Source of the DNA: Arthonia radiata
Taxonomy: Eukaryota; Ascomycota; Arthoniomycetes; Arthoniales; Arthoniaceae
Reading direction: 5' to 3'
Assembly: GCA_002989075.1 (NCBI GenBank)
Contig: PSQN01000016.1
Coordinates: 2,496,336 to 2,560,335 of the forward strand
Length of the DNA stretch: 64,000 nt
Made by a program: the position numbers and the translations under genes. Shown piece after piece: positions 1 to 12,034 of the stretch. The notes beneath the pieces are model-generated. The model did no database searches and was not told the origin of the DNA. It saw only the letters and a list, made by a program, of their open reading frames with translations. Each line of letters opens with the position of its first letter. The first letter of the stretch is position 1.

Positions 1-284
1 AGATGGATACAGCTGCATTGGGACCTGATTCGGGACCAAAGGATCGCTGCTTCTGCACGACGACGACTATGCGGTCGCCTGGACGCCGAGTCAGCCTGAC
101 TGCTGTGTATAGTGAAAAGTGACCTTGTGCTGACCAATTTTAGCTGCTCGCTTCATTTTGAGGACTTTGGCGCATTCGACAATAGCTGCGCCGGAGTTAT
201 CGATGCAGTTGAGCATCGTCTGCATGACCTGTTAGTCTTGTGCGCGCAATGATGCCTCGGGCAAATCACCTTCAGTTGTATCAT
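1..284 (-). CDS. MRPL38: Mitochondrial large-subunit ribosomal protein uL14m, 5' part only
   Basis: The protein would bind 23S-like rRNA at the subunit interface of the mitochondrial ribosome. Three exons can be read: 284-270 (MIQLK), 219-135 and 78-1; the gene runs off the left edge. Introns are 220-269 (GTGATT to TGCAG, with CTAAC) and 79-134 (GTCAGC to CCAG). The joined product opens MIQLKTMLNCIDNSG and continues through a GDRIVVVVQKQRSFGPES segment, matching the start of bacterial and mitochondrial L14 (MIQxxTMLNxxDNSG, then GD...). Using the TGCAG acceptor at 220-221 instead of an earlier CAG restores the family's spacing and decides the model. The first coding exon is only five codons. 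The gene is divergent from SET9. Confidence 0.86.
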
Positions 285-788
285 CTTGCCGGCGGTGGGC
301 AGCAGCTCTCACAGTGGAGGGGGCACCAATACGACAATCCATGCGAGGGCGTCGACATCCGACCGGAGAAGCGCGCTAGTGGAGTTTGCACGGACAACAT
401 TGCCAAGGCATCACCCAGCCATGTAGGCCCAGAAGGCGCTCCGACACTCTCACCCATTCATCCCATTCGGATCCTTTGCGTTTGCTTGCCGCTCTCCTCC
501 TTTTGATTGCTTCTGCGAGCCCTGCTCTTTGCTTGCGCACTGTTGTTTCATACCGATTGCAAAATTTCGCATAGCGACGGTCGAGCTGACTGACGATCCT
601 TTGCCTAGTTCGTGTACCGTGCACCAGCTCGCTCTCACGAGCACGGCCATCCAGCCCCCCACAAACTCGCTTATGGGCGCATCCGGCACCGTGCGGGCTG
701 TCGTCGCCGCTCTCATGTATTGAAGGCGCTCTCCTCTTCTTCCTGAGCGGCCGCGCCCCGAACTTGACCTCGACCTCGAGTCGCAGTC
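285..788. promoter_or_regulatory. Divergent intergenic region between uL14m and SET9
   Basis: About 500 bp shared as upstream sequence by the two divergent genes. It contains short open frames on both strands with no family resemblance. I see no distinct TATA box or repeat. Confidence 0.5.
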
Positions 789-3700
789 ATGGGTACCGCC
801 GAGGAGAAGCGAACCAAACATGCGCTCACACTCACGCAGCTCGCGGAGTATGACGATCTCCTCACTGATGTTCTAGTGGACAAGGTCAGGCAATACCTGA
901 GAACGTTTGCGCACTCTTGGGTATGCTAACATAAGCAATTCTAGGTCTACTTCTGGTCCGCTATCAGAAAGAATCGAGGTCGCTATTTTCCATGTCGAGG
1001 CTTGGGCGAAGAGACAGTTCCCAAAATCTTGCAGCAACATGTCATCCTCGAGAAGGACATCATCGCTGCCGAGGATGAGATGCTGGCCCTCAAACCGGTC
1101 AAAGTTTTCTATGACAGGCTGAAGACGGATGTCGAGCGGGAACACTTTGAGAGGCATTTGCGTCGGTATACTCGGATGTACCTCCCAGATGCACCCTTCG
1201 AAGTGTCTACAACAAACAGGTATACCATTGATACCCACGAGGCTTCCATCACCGCGAGGTCGGAGCTCACTCGAGGGGAGCCTGTGAGGCATCTCACTGG
1301 TGTACAGATTCCTATTACCAAGGACGAGGAAAAGAAGCTCGACCTGACGAGACGTGATTTCAGCATCGTTATATCGAGCCGCAAGCGCATGCCTTCGCTG
1401 TTCCTTGGTCCTGCTCGATTTGCGAACCATGACTGTGACGCCAATGCAAGATTGAGGACCTCCCATGATACAGGTATTGAGGTGGTTGCGCAGAAGGAAA
1501 TAGATGTCGGCGAGGAGATCACCGTCTCATACGGTGAAGACTATTTCGGCCCTGACAACCGAGATTGCCTCTGTGCAACCTGTGAACGCTACGCGCGAAA
1601 CGGCTGGGCTGAAGATAGAGAGTCAAGAGAGTCAACTGAAGAGGTCGATCAGGGGCAGGCGGAGACCAGCAGCATTCCTCAACAATTCTCTTCAAGAAGA
1701 AGTGCTTCCGGAGCCTCCGCCGGTCGACAAAATGGGACCTCGACGCCTTCAAAGAAGCGTAAATTCAGCAGTGCTGACCTCGATGCTGGCGAGAGCTCTC
1801 CCAAGCGGCCGGATTTGAACCGAGTTGCAGCCTCGCAGTCTCGTCGCGGCTCGTCGAGCCTGAGCAGAGAAGTCAAACCAAGCGACATTTCTGAACTGGG
1901 TACAGCTGCAGCAGCACCTGCTCCGAATGTGTCATCTCCTCCTGGTCATACCCTATCTGCATCCTCGAACTCGTCGAACACGGATGGTACGATCGCCTCG
2001 ACCGCACCGACATCGATATCGGATCGAGACCGAGACCAAAATGCCAATGCCATGAATCAGGGTTTAAACGGGCGCTTGTCAGTGAACGGTGCGGGCGAGA
2101 GTCCACGAGGACGGAACATGGCTCGACGTCAAAATCAGCTCGGTACGGCAACCGGCCCTTATCATGCAGATGCCTCGCCTGCCTCCGGTCACCTTTCTGC
2201 CTCAACAGACGGTACAATTGTTGCAGGACGATCAGAACATTCGACGTTTCAGCTGCAGCATGCCTCTTCTGAGATGGGCATGCCAGTGATCGCTGCTCCG
2301 CCAGCTGACGTAGCGGACTCGGAGACCTCTTCAACAAGGCACGCGAAAGGGCCAAGCACGGAAGGGAGAAGGCCGGGAGATTACACCCTGACACCACGGC
2401 TTCTCGCATTCTCGCATCACCGATGGGTTCAATGTCGCGTTTGTGACGAATTCTTCGTGCAAAGCAATGCTTATCAAACAAAATTCGCTTGCCCACGTTG
2501 CGAGCGTCATTCTAAGCTCTATGGTTATCGTTGGCCGAAGACCGACAAGGAAGGCAAGTTTGATAAGGAGGAGCGTGTTCTTGATCACCGCCAGATCAAT
2601 CGTTTTGTTGGACCAGATGAGGAAAAGGAGATTAAGAAGGGTAAGGAGAAGGCTCTGAAGAGGCTGTTGAAGCAGATCGACGATGGCACTGCATCACCAG
2701 CGCAAGCTGAAGACGACTGGGAGGATGAGACGCCTGACCGAGGGCGCGTCTTCCGTAAGTCCTTGGGGAAGCGGAACTTCTTTGGACACGAGGATGACTA
2801 TGATGACCACTATGTGCATAAGAGACGGAAAGTCAGTACTAAGGAGGACCGTAATGCTGGCAAAGTCTCGAGCTCATCGCGGAGGATGAAATCGTCCGGC
2901 GCGACTAGGACAGCTCGAACACAAATGAGGTTCGGACGACAAAAGCGCAGCTACATTCGCAGCGGTATGTATACACGGGAGAACAAGGCGAAGAGGAGAG
3001 AAGCTCGAGAGGCAGAGCGCGAGCGGCTGAAGCGTGAGAAGAAAGAACGAAAGAAGAAAGCGGCCATCGCGTCCAAAGCTGCGGCAGCCAAGCTGAACGC
3101 AACGCCAAAGCCCGCTAAGAAAGTCGAACAACCGAAGAAAAAGGAGAAGCCTGTATTGCCAGAAGGTGTCAAGGCATCAAAGTGGAAGGGTTGGGTTCTT
3201 GTACCGGATGTTGGAGAAGCCGAAAAGCCCAGAAAGGCATATGATGCGTCCGGTTCGAGAATCAAAGACAAGGATTCTTCTCCAGATGCGGAGTCTCAAG
3301 CAGATTCTGACTCCGAGTCACAGTCGGATTCAGACACTGGGTCAGAATCGGGTTCAGAATCCGGGGCAGAGTCTGATTCAGAGTCCGCACAGTCGGTAAC
3401 ACCACAGCCTGCAAGGAAGTCTCAACCCACCTCTGCATCGAGACCAAAGAGATCCACTGCACCGAAGCGAGCATCCACTCGTCCCAACAAGAGAAAGTAC
3501 GTCCGCTCGGGGCGGTATGTCGGTGTAGCAGCACGACGCAAGGGGGTCCCTCCGCCACACGACAAACCCTCCACCACCGCGAAGCAAGGTAAAACGAAGG
3601 CACAGGCAAGGCCGAAATACAGCGATGTGATACAGTATGAGTCGTCAAAAGCAAAAGCGGTTAATGTCGCCAAATCAACGACTACGCAACCCTCTCCAAG

Positions 3701-4238
3701 CCCTGAACAGGAACCAGAAGAGGTGGAATCGGTCGATGAGTCAGTCGAGGAGGTTGAAGATTCTGAGGAGTCTGGCGATAGTGCTTCAGAGAGGTCCGCT
3801 GATTATGAGACCGCTTCGGACCTCGAGGATTCTGAGGAATCTAGCTCGGAGGACTCAGAGTCCGGATCTGATTACGAGGGTCAGAACAAGGCCTACCTGC
3901 GCTCCATGAACAGGTATGAGAATGTGAAGAAGAAGCCAGAGGCGAAGGTTCCTTTGACGCCAAAGGAGACTCGCAGCGCTCGTCGTGTGTCGATGCCGTC
4001 AGAGCCTGATCTGAACGCACCGGCCAAACCATCCATCACTCCCGTTACAACGGGAAAGTTGAAGCGTCCGCCGCCCACTGACGACCGACCGCAGCTGCCC
4101 CGGGGTTGGGCATACGTTGATCCCGAGCCAGTGACGAAGGCACTTGACTTCTCCTCCCGGGAGGAACCTTGGGAGGCGGATGCTCTTGCGAGCGCCAGGG
4201 CGCGTGCGTCGTCCAGACGCAGCCGGAAGACTATGTGA
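789..4238 (+). CDS. SET9: Histone H4-K20 methyltransferase SET9 (Suv4-20/KMT5 type)
   Basis: The enzyme methylates lysine 20 of histone H4 in chromatin. Two exons, 789-884 and 945-4238, are joined by a 60-nt intron (GTCAGG, branch TGCTAAC, CTAG) and give 1129 aa. The start was chosen because exon 1 encodes the conserved LTQLAEYDDLLTDVLVD head, which continues in frame into VYFWSAIRKNRG. The SET domain spans roughly residues 125-235, with the NHDC motif near 193-196 and EEITVSYGEDYFG near 221-234. A post-SET cysteine group CLCATC follows near 240. A CxxC...CPRC pair lies mid-protein. The rest is long, low-complexity and rich in Ser, Glu and Lys/Arg, with acidic DSDSES-type runs. The C-terminal extension is long but usual for filamentous fungi. 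Confidence 0.93.
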
Positions 4239-5053
4239 ATGTCGAAAAGTGAAGGAAAAGAGCTGTCATGAACATTACGGTGGAACATGTAAGTCGCGGA
4301 GCTAACGGCGCCCCACATGAAGGACTGTGAGATTGAAGATAGGAGCGTGATGCGTTTCTGAATATTTTGGCTGTCTTGCGTGAGAGGTGAGCAGCATCTG
4401 CGTGATGTATACAGTACCACAGCGAAACATTGTACCTGCAAGAAGTAATGCATATATGTATTTAGTATAACGCGAACAGTTTGTCATGGTCTTTCTACCT
4501 TTTCTACCATAGAGACGACAATGAGTATTCTCACTCCGTATAAGTGTATGCAAACGTACAGTATATACTACGCTACGCCCGCGCGGAAGTATGCACAAGC
4601 CTGCATATGTAGATCAGTCGCACACCATCCTCTCACAAGACGATTCTTGCACTACACCTACCTCAGCCCCGTCTCTTTACGTATACAATCCATTTGCCTT
4701 GACTTCTCAGCGCGCCAACCGCCAAGTTACTCTCGCTCGCGCATTCAATCCCTACGTTGACCTAACTTGCTCACTCCCGTTCGAAACGCTCAATGCCAAT
4801 ATCAAACAACCCTACCTTCAGCCCGTTTGATAGACAGAATAGCGCAAGCTTGAGACATGAGACGGAGTCCGTGCCTTTTTCAATTTAGACCTTATACGAA
4901 AGCTACGTCTGGCTAGTACCCTAAAGCTGCTGAAGCCTCAAGTCAGCCTCGTAACCCTCGTTCACGCTCTCGCGAGCGAGTTGTCACCTCACCGAAGTCT
5001 AACCAGTTCCCGTGGTCCTCGTCACACCCAGTATTTGAAGTTGCGGCTGTTTT

Positions 5054-5129
5054 GGCGAGCTGTGGATGGTCTGGCGAGCTGTGGATGGTCTGGCGAGCTG
5101 TGGATGGTCTGGCGAGCTGTGGATGGCCT
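5054..5129. repeat. 19-bp minisatellite, four copies
   Basis: The unit GGCGAGCTGTGGATGGTCT is repeated head to tail four times, with units starting at 5054, 5073, 5092 and 5111. The first three are identical and the last has a T-to-C change. It lies outside any recognised gene. Confidence 0.93.
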
Positions 5130-5672
5130 GCTTCAGGATTCGCCATTCAAGATCTTTGTTGATATTCTTGTCTACATTCAGATCATTCAGATCATAGTAG
5201 GATGAAAGCCTGGACTGTTGTCGAGTTTCACTAGGCACCGTCGCACCGTGAACTGTCTCTTGCCCTGGTAAGTGGAGAGATTCGTCAACGCAAGATCTGT
5301 CCCCGAAGGCTGCCTCCGGTGAACTTGTCGCCGTAATCTTGTGAGGTTTAGGTAAACTAGACGTCTCGACAATTACGCCCTCTTGCGATGTGAATGGTCG
5401 ACCTTAGCCCCCTCTGCTTGCTGACCTCCTGCAACATGAGTCCTGACAGCATGCGACAAAGCTTTACTGCAACGTAGGCTTCTAGCGATCCTGATCCCGC
5501 CCTAGTCTATTTGTGTCGTAGTTGTACTGGAAGAAGGACCTAGTAGAATCCCATCCCTCTTGACTTGTTCCATTGACATCACTGATGTATAATCCAGCGA
5601 GCCTTGACCATATGCATCCAGATGGATCGTCTCAGGTCTGTGTAACCACCTGGCGGACTTGTCAACGGTGCC

Positions 5673-5679
5673 TATAAAT
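5673..5679 (+). promoter_or_regulatory. TATA box of the small gene at 5818
   Basis: TATAAAT in the context GCCTATAAATGCAAG, about 140 nt before the ATG at 5818. An A-rich leader free of ATG near the start codon follows. This supports 5818 as a transcribed gene. Confidence 0.5.
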
Positions 5680-5817
5680 GCAAGTCGATACTGCTGCCGT
5701 CTGGCATTAGAGAAAGAGAAACTACAAGATCTGCTTATCTTTCTATCGAGCCCACAGTAGACATATCACACCAACTCCAGCTTTCTGCAATCTTCACCCT
5801 AAACAAGTTCATCCAAG

Positions 5818-5988
5818 ATGACCACAAACGCGGCGTACTACCACCACATCGCCAGTGAGCTGAGCGCCCAAGGTGTGCCTGAGACCGAGCATCACCATTA
5901 TTTTACGTTCTTCCGTTACTTCCGCCAGCAGAACCACGAGATGATAACGAACCATACGGAAGGGCCCGAAGTCGGCGCCAAACTCTAA
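5818..5988 (+). CDS. Small orphan protein, 56 aa, with in-frame continuation after the stop
   Basis: I do not recognise this family. The frame encodes 56 aa, rich in His and aromatics (AAYYHHIASELSAQG, HHHYFTFFRYFRQQNHEM), with no signal peptide or membrane segment. It ends at TAA 5986-5988. The same frame then stays open for 41 more codons, a Lys/Ala/Pro-rich tail ending KAKIWF, before TAA at 6112-6114. The native protein may therefore be about 97 aa and this copy cut short, or the stop may be read through. No splice pair of normal length removes the stop in frame. A TATA box and a leader precede it. Its real status is uncertain. Confidence 0.45.
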   Translation: MTTNAAYYHHIASELSAQGVPETEHHHYFTFFRYFRQQNHEMITNHTEGPEVGAKL

Positions 5989-6114
5989 GCCCAGAAGGCC
6001 GTTGCGGTTGGAGGAAAGGATCCCAAGTCCAATCCAGTTATAACTCACCCGGCGCCTGCCTCGGCGCCTGCCCAACAGGCGCCAGACCCAAGCAAGGCTA
6101 AAATATGGTTTTAA

Positions 6115-7820
6115 GGTGGTATCACGCGAAGAGGAAGAGGAAGAGGATCATATTCGCGAAGGAATGCGGATTGGGTTAAGGAGGGAGGATCGCCAGCTGG
6201 TCTTCCAGTCGCTCGTTAGAAGTGTTGCAATCTGTCCCTTGTTCAAGCGCACTGTGAGGGGTTCATTTCTTGCATTACGGACCCTGCTCCTGTTATGCGA
6301 GACATGCTTCTGTGCTGAGTAATTGGAGTTCGAGTAGGGTCTACACATAGGCGAAGGCTGAGAGCACCAGGGTACGTGAGTATGGTCTTGACAAAAGTAA
6401 CTGGAACGGTAAAGTACCTAATAGTGCAGGCAGCAAGCGTGTACCAGCCGAATACAATTCTCATTGTCAGGAATTTTCTCCACCAACTTGGAGACCGTGG
6501 TGTCGGCGGGCCTGAAACTAGATTTAAGAAACGTGTTCAACATGAGTAGCACCGTCAAAGCTGAGCGGTGGTGCAGAATCGACGTTGAACCACTTCCGTA
6601 CGACTCATGCATAGAATGGAACGGGAGGAGCGATTTAGAGTGCCGGTTGATAGAGACAAGAAGAGAGTGAAGGCGAGTTGGAATAGCTGAATCCAGCATC
6701 GCCACAGTTCTGGCTTACCATGCGTGCCAATAATACAAAGAGCAATCTATTGCTATTGATAAATTATGCTTTTGACACAAAGGTTGAATATGGTATCCTG
6801 GAAGGCAAATGCTGTCTTCGTCGGCCACGACAGCGTAATTGAGGGTCTGCAGCCCGTAAACATGGGAGCGAAACCAGTGCGCGATGCCGGCATGCCTTCT
6901 GTACTGCCTATACAATGTAAAATTGAGCCGTGTCCATCGCGGCGAGCGCCTCACTTGAAAATCTGTTCGGCTGCGGGTGTCTTTCTCAGATGCCTACTTT
7001 CAAACTACGCTTACTGCTCCAGATTGCCAGATGAGGTCATAGGATTGAATGTGGTCAATACTGACGCGCTGGAGAGGTGAAACACGAGCTGACGGGAACG
7101 CGTGGACTGAAGCGCTATTTGTGTTGCTGACGGGGGAAACGAGTTGTGGGGGTAAGAGATGCCTCATCGGCTTCTGGCTGAGACGACACACCATGGGGCG
7201 ACAATCGAGTTGATCGACCTGGAGACCGATGAATATCGTAGCTAGTGGTCTGCAGGTAAAGATACCGACCACTTCGGCTACGTCTTAACCCCGGAGAACA
7301 GTCCTTTAGGCGATTCATCCGAGGCGTGGGAATGGATCGGGTTGAGCTCGAGAGGGGGGGGCGGCGAACGACCCTGCGGTCCAGAGCAGGGTAGATGCCA
7401 ACTTGCGCCCAAGCCCAAAGTGTGGCATTTAGTGAGTTTCATGTTGGCTTCCGTACTCGAAATCTATCCTTGTCACCTCCTCCAACACTCTAATTTGACC
7501 TGATCTGCTCCGCACCGTCCTCTATCCACTCTAATCGCTGCCTTCTCTGTCCTTTCTCCAGACTCAAGCCATCCACAGGCGCCCGAGTGCTGTCTATCTC
7601 CCACTATCTGTATATTCCTCATCCAAGCTCTTGCTTCGATATCCACTCCTTTGACCCTTCTCCGGTCTGCTTGCGCGGCCGCTATTACTGAGCCTCTGTC
7701 CGGTAACAGGCCTCGAATCAAGCTTTCAGTCATCCCATCGGACTTCCATATCAGCCTTTCCATCTACCCTATTGCGATACACCATTCCCACTAGTCGTAA
7801 TTCGTGTTCCTCGATGAAAG
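6115..7820. other. Gene-free stretch and PUF gene leader
   Basis: About 1.7 kb with no recognisable protein or RNA gene. Open frames are short and lack domains. The last 350 nt (about 7470-7820) are pyrimidine-rich, as expected for the 5' leader of the PUF gene that starts at 7821. Confidence 0.45.
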
Positions 7821-10800
7821 ATGCCACCATCATCTTCGACCAAGCCCCAGTATCATCTCGACCTCGGAGGCTTGCCACAGATGAATCAGACGCCAAATCG
7901 CTCAGGCGCTTCTTCTGCCGCCTCGTCACCCATCGAGCAGCCGCCCACAGCACGGATGCCGCAGTCAGAGGGAGGCGCTTTGGCCGGACTCAGTGGCCCT
8001 GCGGCCGGCAGAAGAGGGTCTCCCTCCAACGAGCAACATGGCGGGAGCAGATTCTACCCTAGGAGGTATGTCCATGCAAAGCAGAATTACTCGCCGTTGA
8101 GAATTGAGGCTGACCGCTGAATAGGGCACGTGAATTACAATCAGAGGGGTCGACGAGGACCATGTGGGGTCCCCCTACTGCCAGTGGTCTTTCAACCCCA
8201 TTGAGAGAAACCATTCCCGAATCGCCAGGAGACGACACGTTTCCCGACCTAGGAAATACGAACACTGACGCGGCGGGCCGTGAAAGAGCTGGAAGCATGC
8301 GCCGAGGTCGAGCTGGGACGCTGCCCTCACAATTTCCTGGCATAGGAGGTCCTGCGTCAGGCTCCTCAACAGCAGCTCAGCAGAGCTCAGCACGTTCTTC
8401 AACGAGACCAACTCCGTCCACAAGTCCGTTCAGACCCGCAAGTAACTCGATTACTGGCGGCGTGAGCCGGTCCAACAGCGGTGCGTCTGCAGCCGCCAAC
8501 AAGTCGGCTCTTCTATCAAGAATCCGAGCCGGCTCCATGCCGCAACGACCCAGCCTCCTTTCGAACCCCACGAACCCGTTCGGATCCTCTCTGTTCTCTA
8601 CAAATTGGATCGCCAACCGTGACCGAGCGTTCACACACACTGGAACACAGCAGTCCAAAGATCCCAACTCACCAAACTCAGCTTTCCAGAGGGACTTCTC
8701 AGACACCGACGTCAAGACCCTGGACTACTTGGGTCTCGTTGATCCTCCGCAGAACAAGCTTTCCGATCAATACAGTCCGATCACCTATATGCCCCCCGCG
8801 CAACCAGTGTCCGGCATTCCGCAGCCTTTGCTTGCTAACTTCGCCAACGTGAACCGGAGCAATCGATTCAGATCATACTCAGTCAATGCGAAGGAAAAGT
8901 ACGCCGCCGAGGAAGAAGAAGGCCTCGAATACGGAGCGGGCGGCTATTACAGCGGGACCATGACTCCCTCTGCTGAGTACGCTGCAGCTGCTTTGGCGGC
9001 AACGCAAGCGGAAATTCACCAGCATAACCTCGATGTGCAGGCTTTTGCTAACCAGGCATCATCAAGCCGCCCTCGAGCTAGGACAGCTGGGGTTTTGGAC
9101 AAGCCTTCAGCACGAATGTGGCGAAGCGTGGGTGCACCATTCGGACAAATGAATGAGCGTGACTACTCAGGACTTTCAGACGCCGTCCAAGCAATGCAGC
9201 TTGGGCGCGGCGGCAAGCCCTCTATCTTGGGCGATTATGATGGAGACACTGTAGCGGAAGCTACTCGCGCACTCTGGCTTGGCGGTATTCCAACATCGAC
9301 CACTCCAAGCTCGCTCAAGGCCATATTTGACCCCTTCGGCAAGATTGAGTCTGCTCGAGTACTCACCCACAAAAGTTGCGGCTTCGTCAATTTTGAAAAC
9401 GTTGAGAGCGCCAGCAGGGCCAGGCTGCACTTCAACGGCAAGGAAATCTTCCCTGGAGCCGGACCAGTTCGAATTGGGTACGCAAAAGCGCCCAGCGCAG
9501 CCGGAACACCGAGCCACAACAGTCACTACCCATCACCAAGTCCGGATCCGTTCACGCATAGTAGCGCAACAAGATCTGGAGTATTGAGTCACGATCACCT
9601 TGGTGCCGGTCACACTGGAGCCTTAAACTTCAGCGTTCCTGAGCTCAGCGCGATTAAGTCCGACATTCTAAACATCGTTCTCGACCTTGGTGCCAGCGAC
9701 GAAGATCAGGCGAAGATTGCTGCAATGCTGAATGATGCTTCCAATTTCAACGCGTACGAGCCTGAGATCCCACCTGTTGCCGAAGGCAATCACAACCGGA
9801 TGTTCGATGCCCCTCGCCTCCGGGAGATCCGCAAGAAGATCGACAATAGCTCAATGAGCCAGATGGAGATTGAAGAGACTGCCATGGCCATGTTGCCCGA
9901 AATTGGCGAGCTGGCTTCCGATTACCTTGGAAACACGGTGGTCCAGAAGCTGTTCGAGTTCTCTTCCGAGCAAGTCAAAGAGGCGATGCTCATGGAGGTC
10001 GCTCCTAAACTGGCTGAGATTGGCGTCCACAAGAACGGAACTTGGGCCGCACAGAAGATCATCGATGTGGCACGAGAGCCCAATCAAATGAGCATGATCA
10101 TCGAATACCTAAGACCATACACCATGGCGGCATTTTTGGATCAGTATGGCAACTACGTTATGCAATGCTGCCTTCGATTCGGCGCGCCGTGGAACGAGTT
10201 CATCTTTGATGTCATGCTTAACCGTCTCTGGACGATTGCTCAGGGAAGATTCGGAGCCCGCGCTATGCGAGCCTGTCTTGAGAGTCATCATGCGACGAAA
10301 GAGCAACAGCGAATGCTCGCTGCTACCGTTGCGATTCACAGCGTTCACCTCGCCACCAATGCAAATGGCGCCCTGTTGTTGACTTGGTTCTTGGACACTT
10401 GCAACTTTCCTCACCGCAGAAAGGTGCTTGCCCCTCGACTGGTCCCGCATCTCGTTCATCTTTGCACTCATAAGGTTGCTTACCTGACCGTACTCAAACT
10501 CATCAACCAGCGCAATGAGCCCGAAGCAAGGGACATCATCTTGCAAGCACTGTTTTTCTCTCCTGATGACGAGGTGCTGGAAGACATTTTGCAAGATCAG
10601 GCGTGCGGCGCAATGCTCATCTTCAAGATCATTACAACCCCGTTCCTTGAAGACAACCTTCGCAACAGTATCTCTGACAACGTCCAAAAGATACTGATCA
10701 AGATCAAAGCTCAGCCCAACCAAGGCTACAAGCGTTTAATGGATGAGGTGGGAATGCCTACAAGGGGCTCGCTGGGTCGCGACTCATCGCGTGGACCTTC

Positions 10801-11346
10801 CAACGACCCTTCCACCCAGGCTGGCGCCAATGCCAGCTTTATGCCTCATCAACCGTTCCCTTTGAATACCTCGATGGGTGGTCAGCGCGCTTCGTCAGTG
10901 GACTCAAACATGGGATATGATCCCATGAGCGCCAACAGTCCGGGTGGCATGAACGGCTCTATGTACCCTTCGAACATGTCCATGCCTACGAACTCGCCCA
11001 TGACTCCGCAGAATGCGATGCAGTACCAGCAAGCAATGATGGCGACCGGACGCTCACCTGTCGGGTACAACATGAACGGGTCAGGGGCGCCTACGTACCC
11101 ACCACCAGGACTGCCTCCTATGGGGATGGGTCGAGGTGCCATGCCTAACCAGAACTCATTCCCGAGTAATGGTGGCGGCTACAGATCAAACAGTGGGTTC
11201 AACGGTGGTGGCAACGGAATGGGTGCTTTCCAGTACTCAGGTGGGTACGGCAACGTCCCACAAATGCAGGGTAACCAACGTGGACGAGTAAGTCAACCGT
11301 GATGCTAGCATGCCGAGCGAGACTGACCATCAAGTAGCAGCGATGA
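7821..11346 (+). CDS. RRM + Pumilio (PUF) RNA-binding protein, Jsn1/Puf2 type
   Basis: Proteins of this type bind mRNA 3' UTRs and control stability or localisation. Three exons: 7821-8065, 8125-11287 and a final three-codon exon ending 11346, giving about 1138 aa. Intron 1 is GTATGT...TAG, joining AG|G to complete an Arg codon. Intron 2 begins GTAAGT at 11288 and ends TAG or CAG, so the protein ends RGR(Q)R rather than running on to 11302. After a disordered Ser/Pro/Asn-rich N-terminus, an RRM lies near residues 458-540 (LWLGGIPTSTT, KSCGFVNFENVESA). Pumilio repeats lie near 650-940 (ASDYLGNTVVQKLFE, HKNGTWAAQKIID, QYGNYVMQCCLR). The tail is Gly/Met/Asn-rich. The RRM-plus-PUF order is typical of the Jsn1/Puf2 branch rather than Puf3. 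Confidence 0.9.
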
Positions 11347-12034
11347 GCGTTCCATACCGTGTATGTTACAAGCAAAGACGTGCATGCGAGAGCTTGTAAG
11401 AATGTGCGATAGACGATACCACGGCAGCGAAAGAGCCTGCCTGCGTGTTCTGGCAACACACCATTGACGAGGTACGAACATCCGCGATTAGCTTCTTCTG
11501 TGTACATTGGATCTACGACCATGTGCACTGGTACCACTCGACCTGGTCGCACGCAGAGCGGTGCCACTGGTGCATACCTTTTGAGGCGTGGACCATTGAG
11601 CGCATATGTACAATCTTGAGAGCATGCGGCCACTGGCGGCTGCCTCTCTTCTGCCGGCCAGATTTACAATCAGCAGAGAAATTTCTCCGACTATCTCTCA
11701 AGTACTAGAGTCTCTGTCTGCTATTCGAGGGAATTCTAAGCGTGGTTGCGCCCACCGCAGTGCTTTCGACGCCGTTGACCTCGCGACCAGATACGCTAAG
11801 AAGACACTAATGGGGGCTAAAGCTAAGCTCTTTTTGGAGGGGACAATCTAGTAGATTCTATCCAAGCGTCTTTAATTTTCGGACTCTCTGCCTGCAATTG
11901 TTTGCTCCTCATCCAACCTTCTTGTCCCCGTCTCATCTGCCCAGATCTCTGAGCACTCTTTGGCATTGCAAAGACTCCGCAATCACCTTCGTCACTCAAC
12001 TTGTCTAATACGCAGCACAAAGTCAACCGCAATC
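11347..12034 (+). promoter_or_regulatory. PUF 3' region and Hsp90 promoter
   Basis: About 690 bp with no gene. It contains one good heat-shock-element dimer (listed separately) and a pyrimidine-rich leader just before the Hsp90 ATG. No other element stands out. Confidence 0.45.
11677..11686. promoter_or_regulatory. Candidate heat shock element
   Basis: AGAAATTTCT fits the inverted nGAAnnTTCn dimer bound by heat shock factor. It lies about 350 nt upstream of the Hsp90 start. A third adjacent unit is not clear, so it would be a minimal site. Function is inferred from position. Confidence 0.4.

Larger units (their letters stand above)
4239..5817. other. Gene-free stretch downstream of SET9
   Basis: About 1.6 kb holding the SET9 3' region, a four-copy 19-bp minisatellite (listed separately) and the promoter of the small gene at 5818. 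Short open frames here show no domain, no convincing splice pairs and no codon bias. Nothing else recognised. Confidence 0.5.

Noticed and set aside
376-821. Open frames on the minus strand upstream of SET9
   Set aside because: They lie in the divergent promoter, have no domain and do not join to uL14m, whose exons are accounted for.
1873-2496. 207-codon minus-strand frame inside SET9
   Set aside because: Opposite-strand shadow of a long coding exon; no family resemblance.
6103-6114. Peroxisomal targeting signal on the extended small protein
   Set aside because: Stop readthrough making a PTS1 is known in fungi, but the extension ends IWF, not an SKL-type tripeptide.
11288-11302. PUF gene ending at TGA 11302
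   Set aside because: The frame runs through a perfect GTAAGT donor; splicing gives the usual short RGR-type end at 11346.
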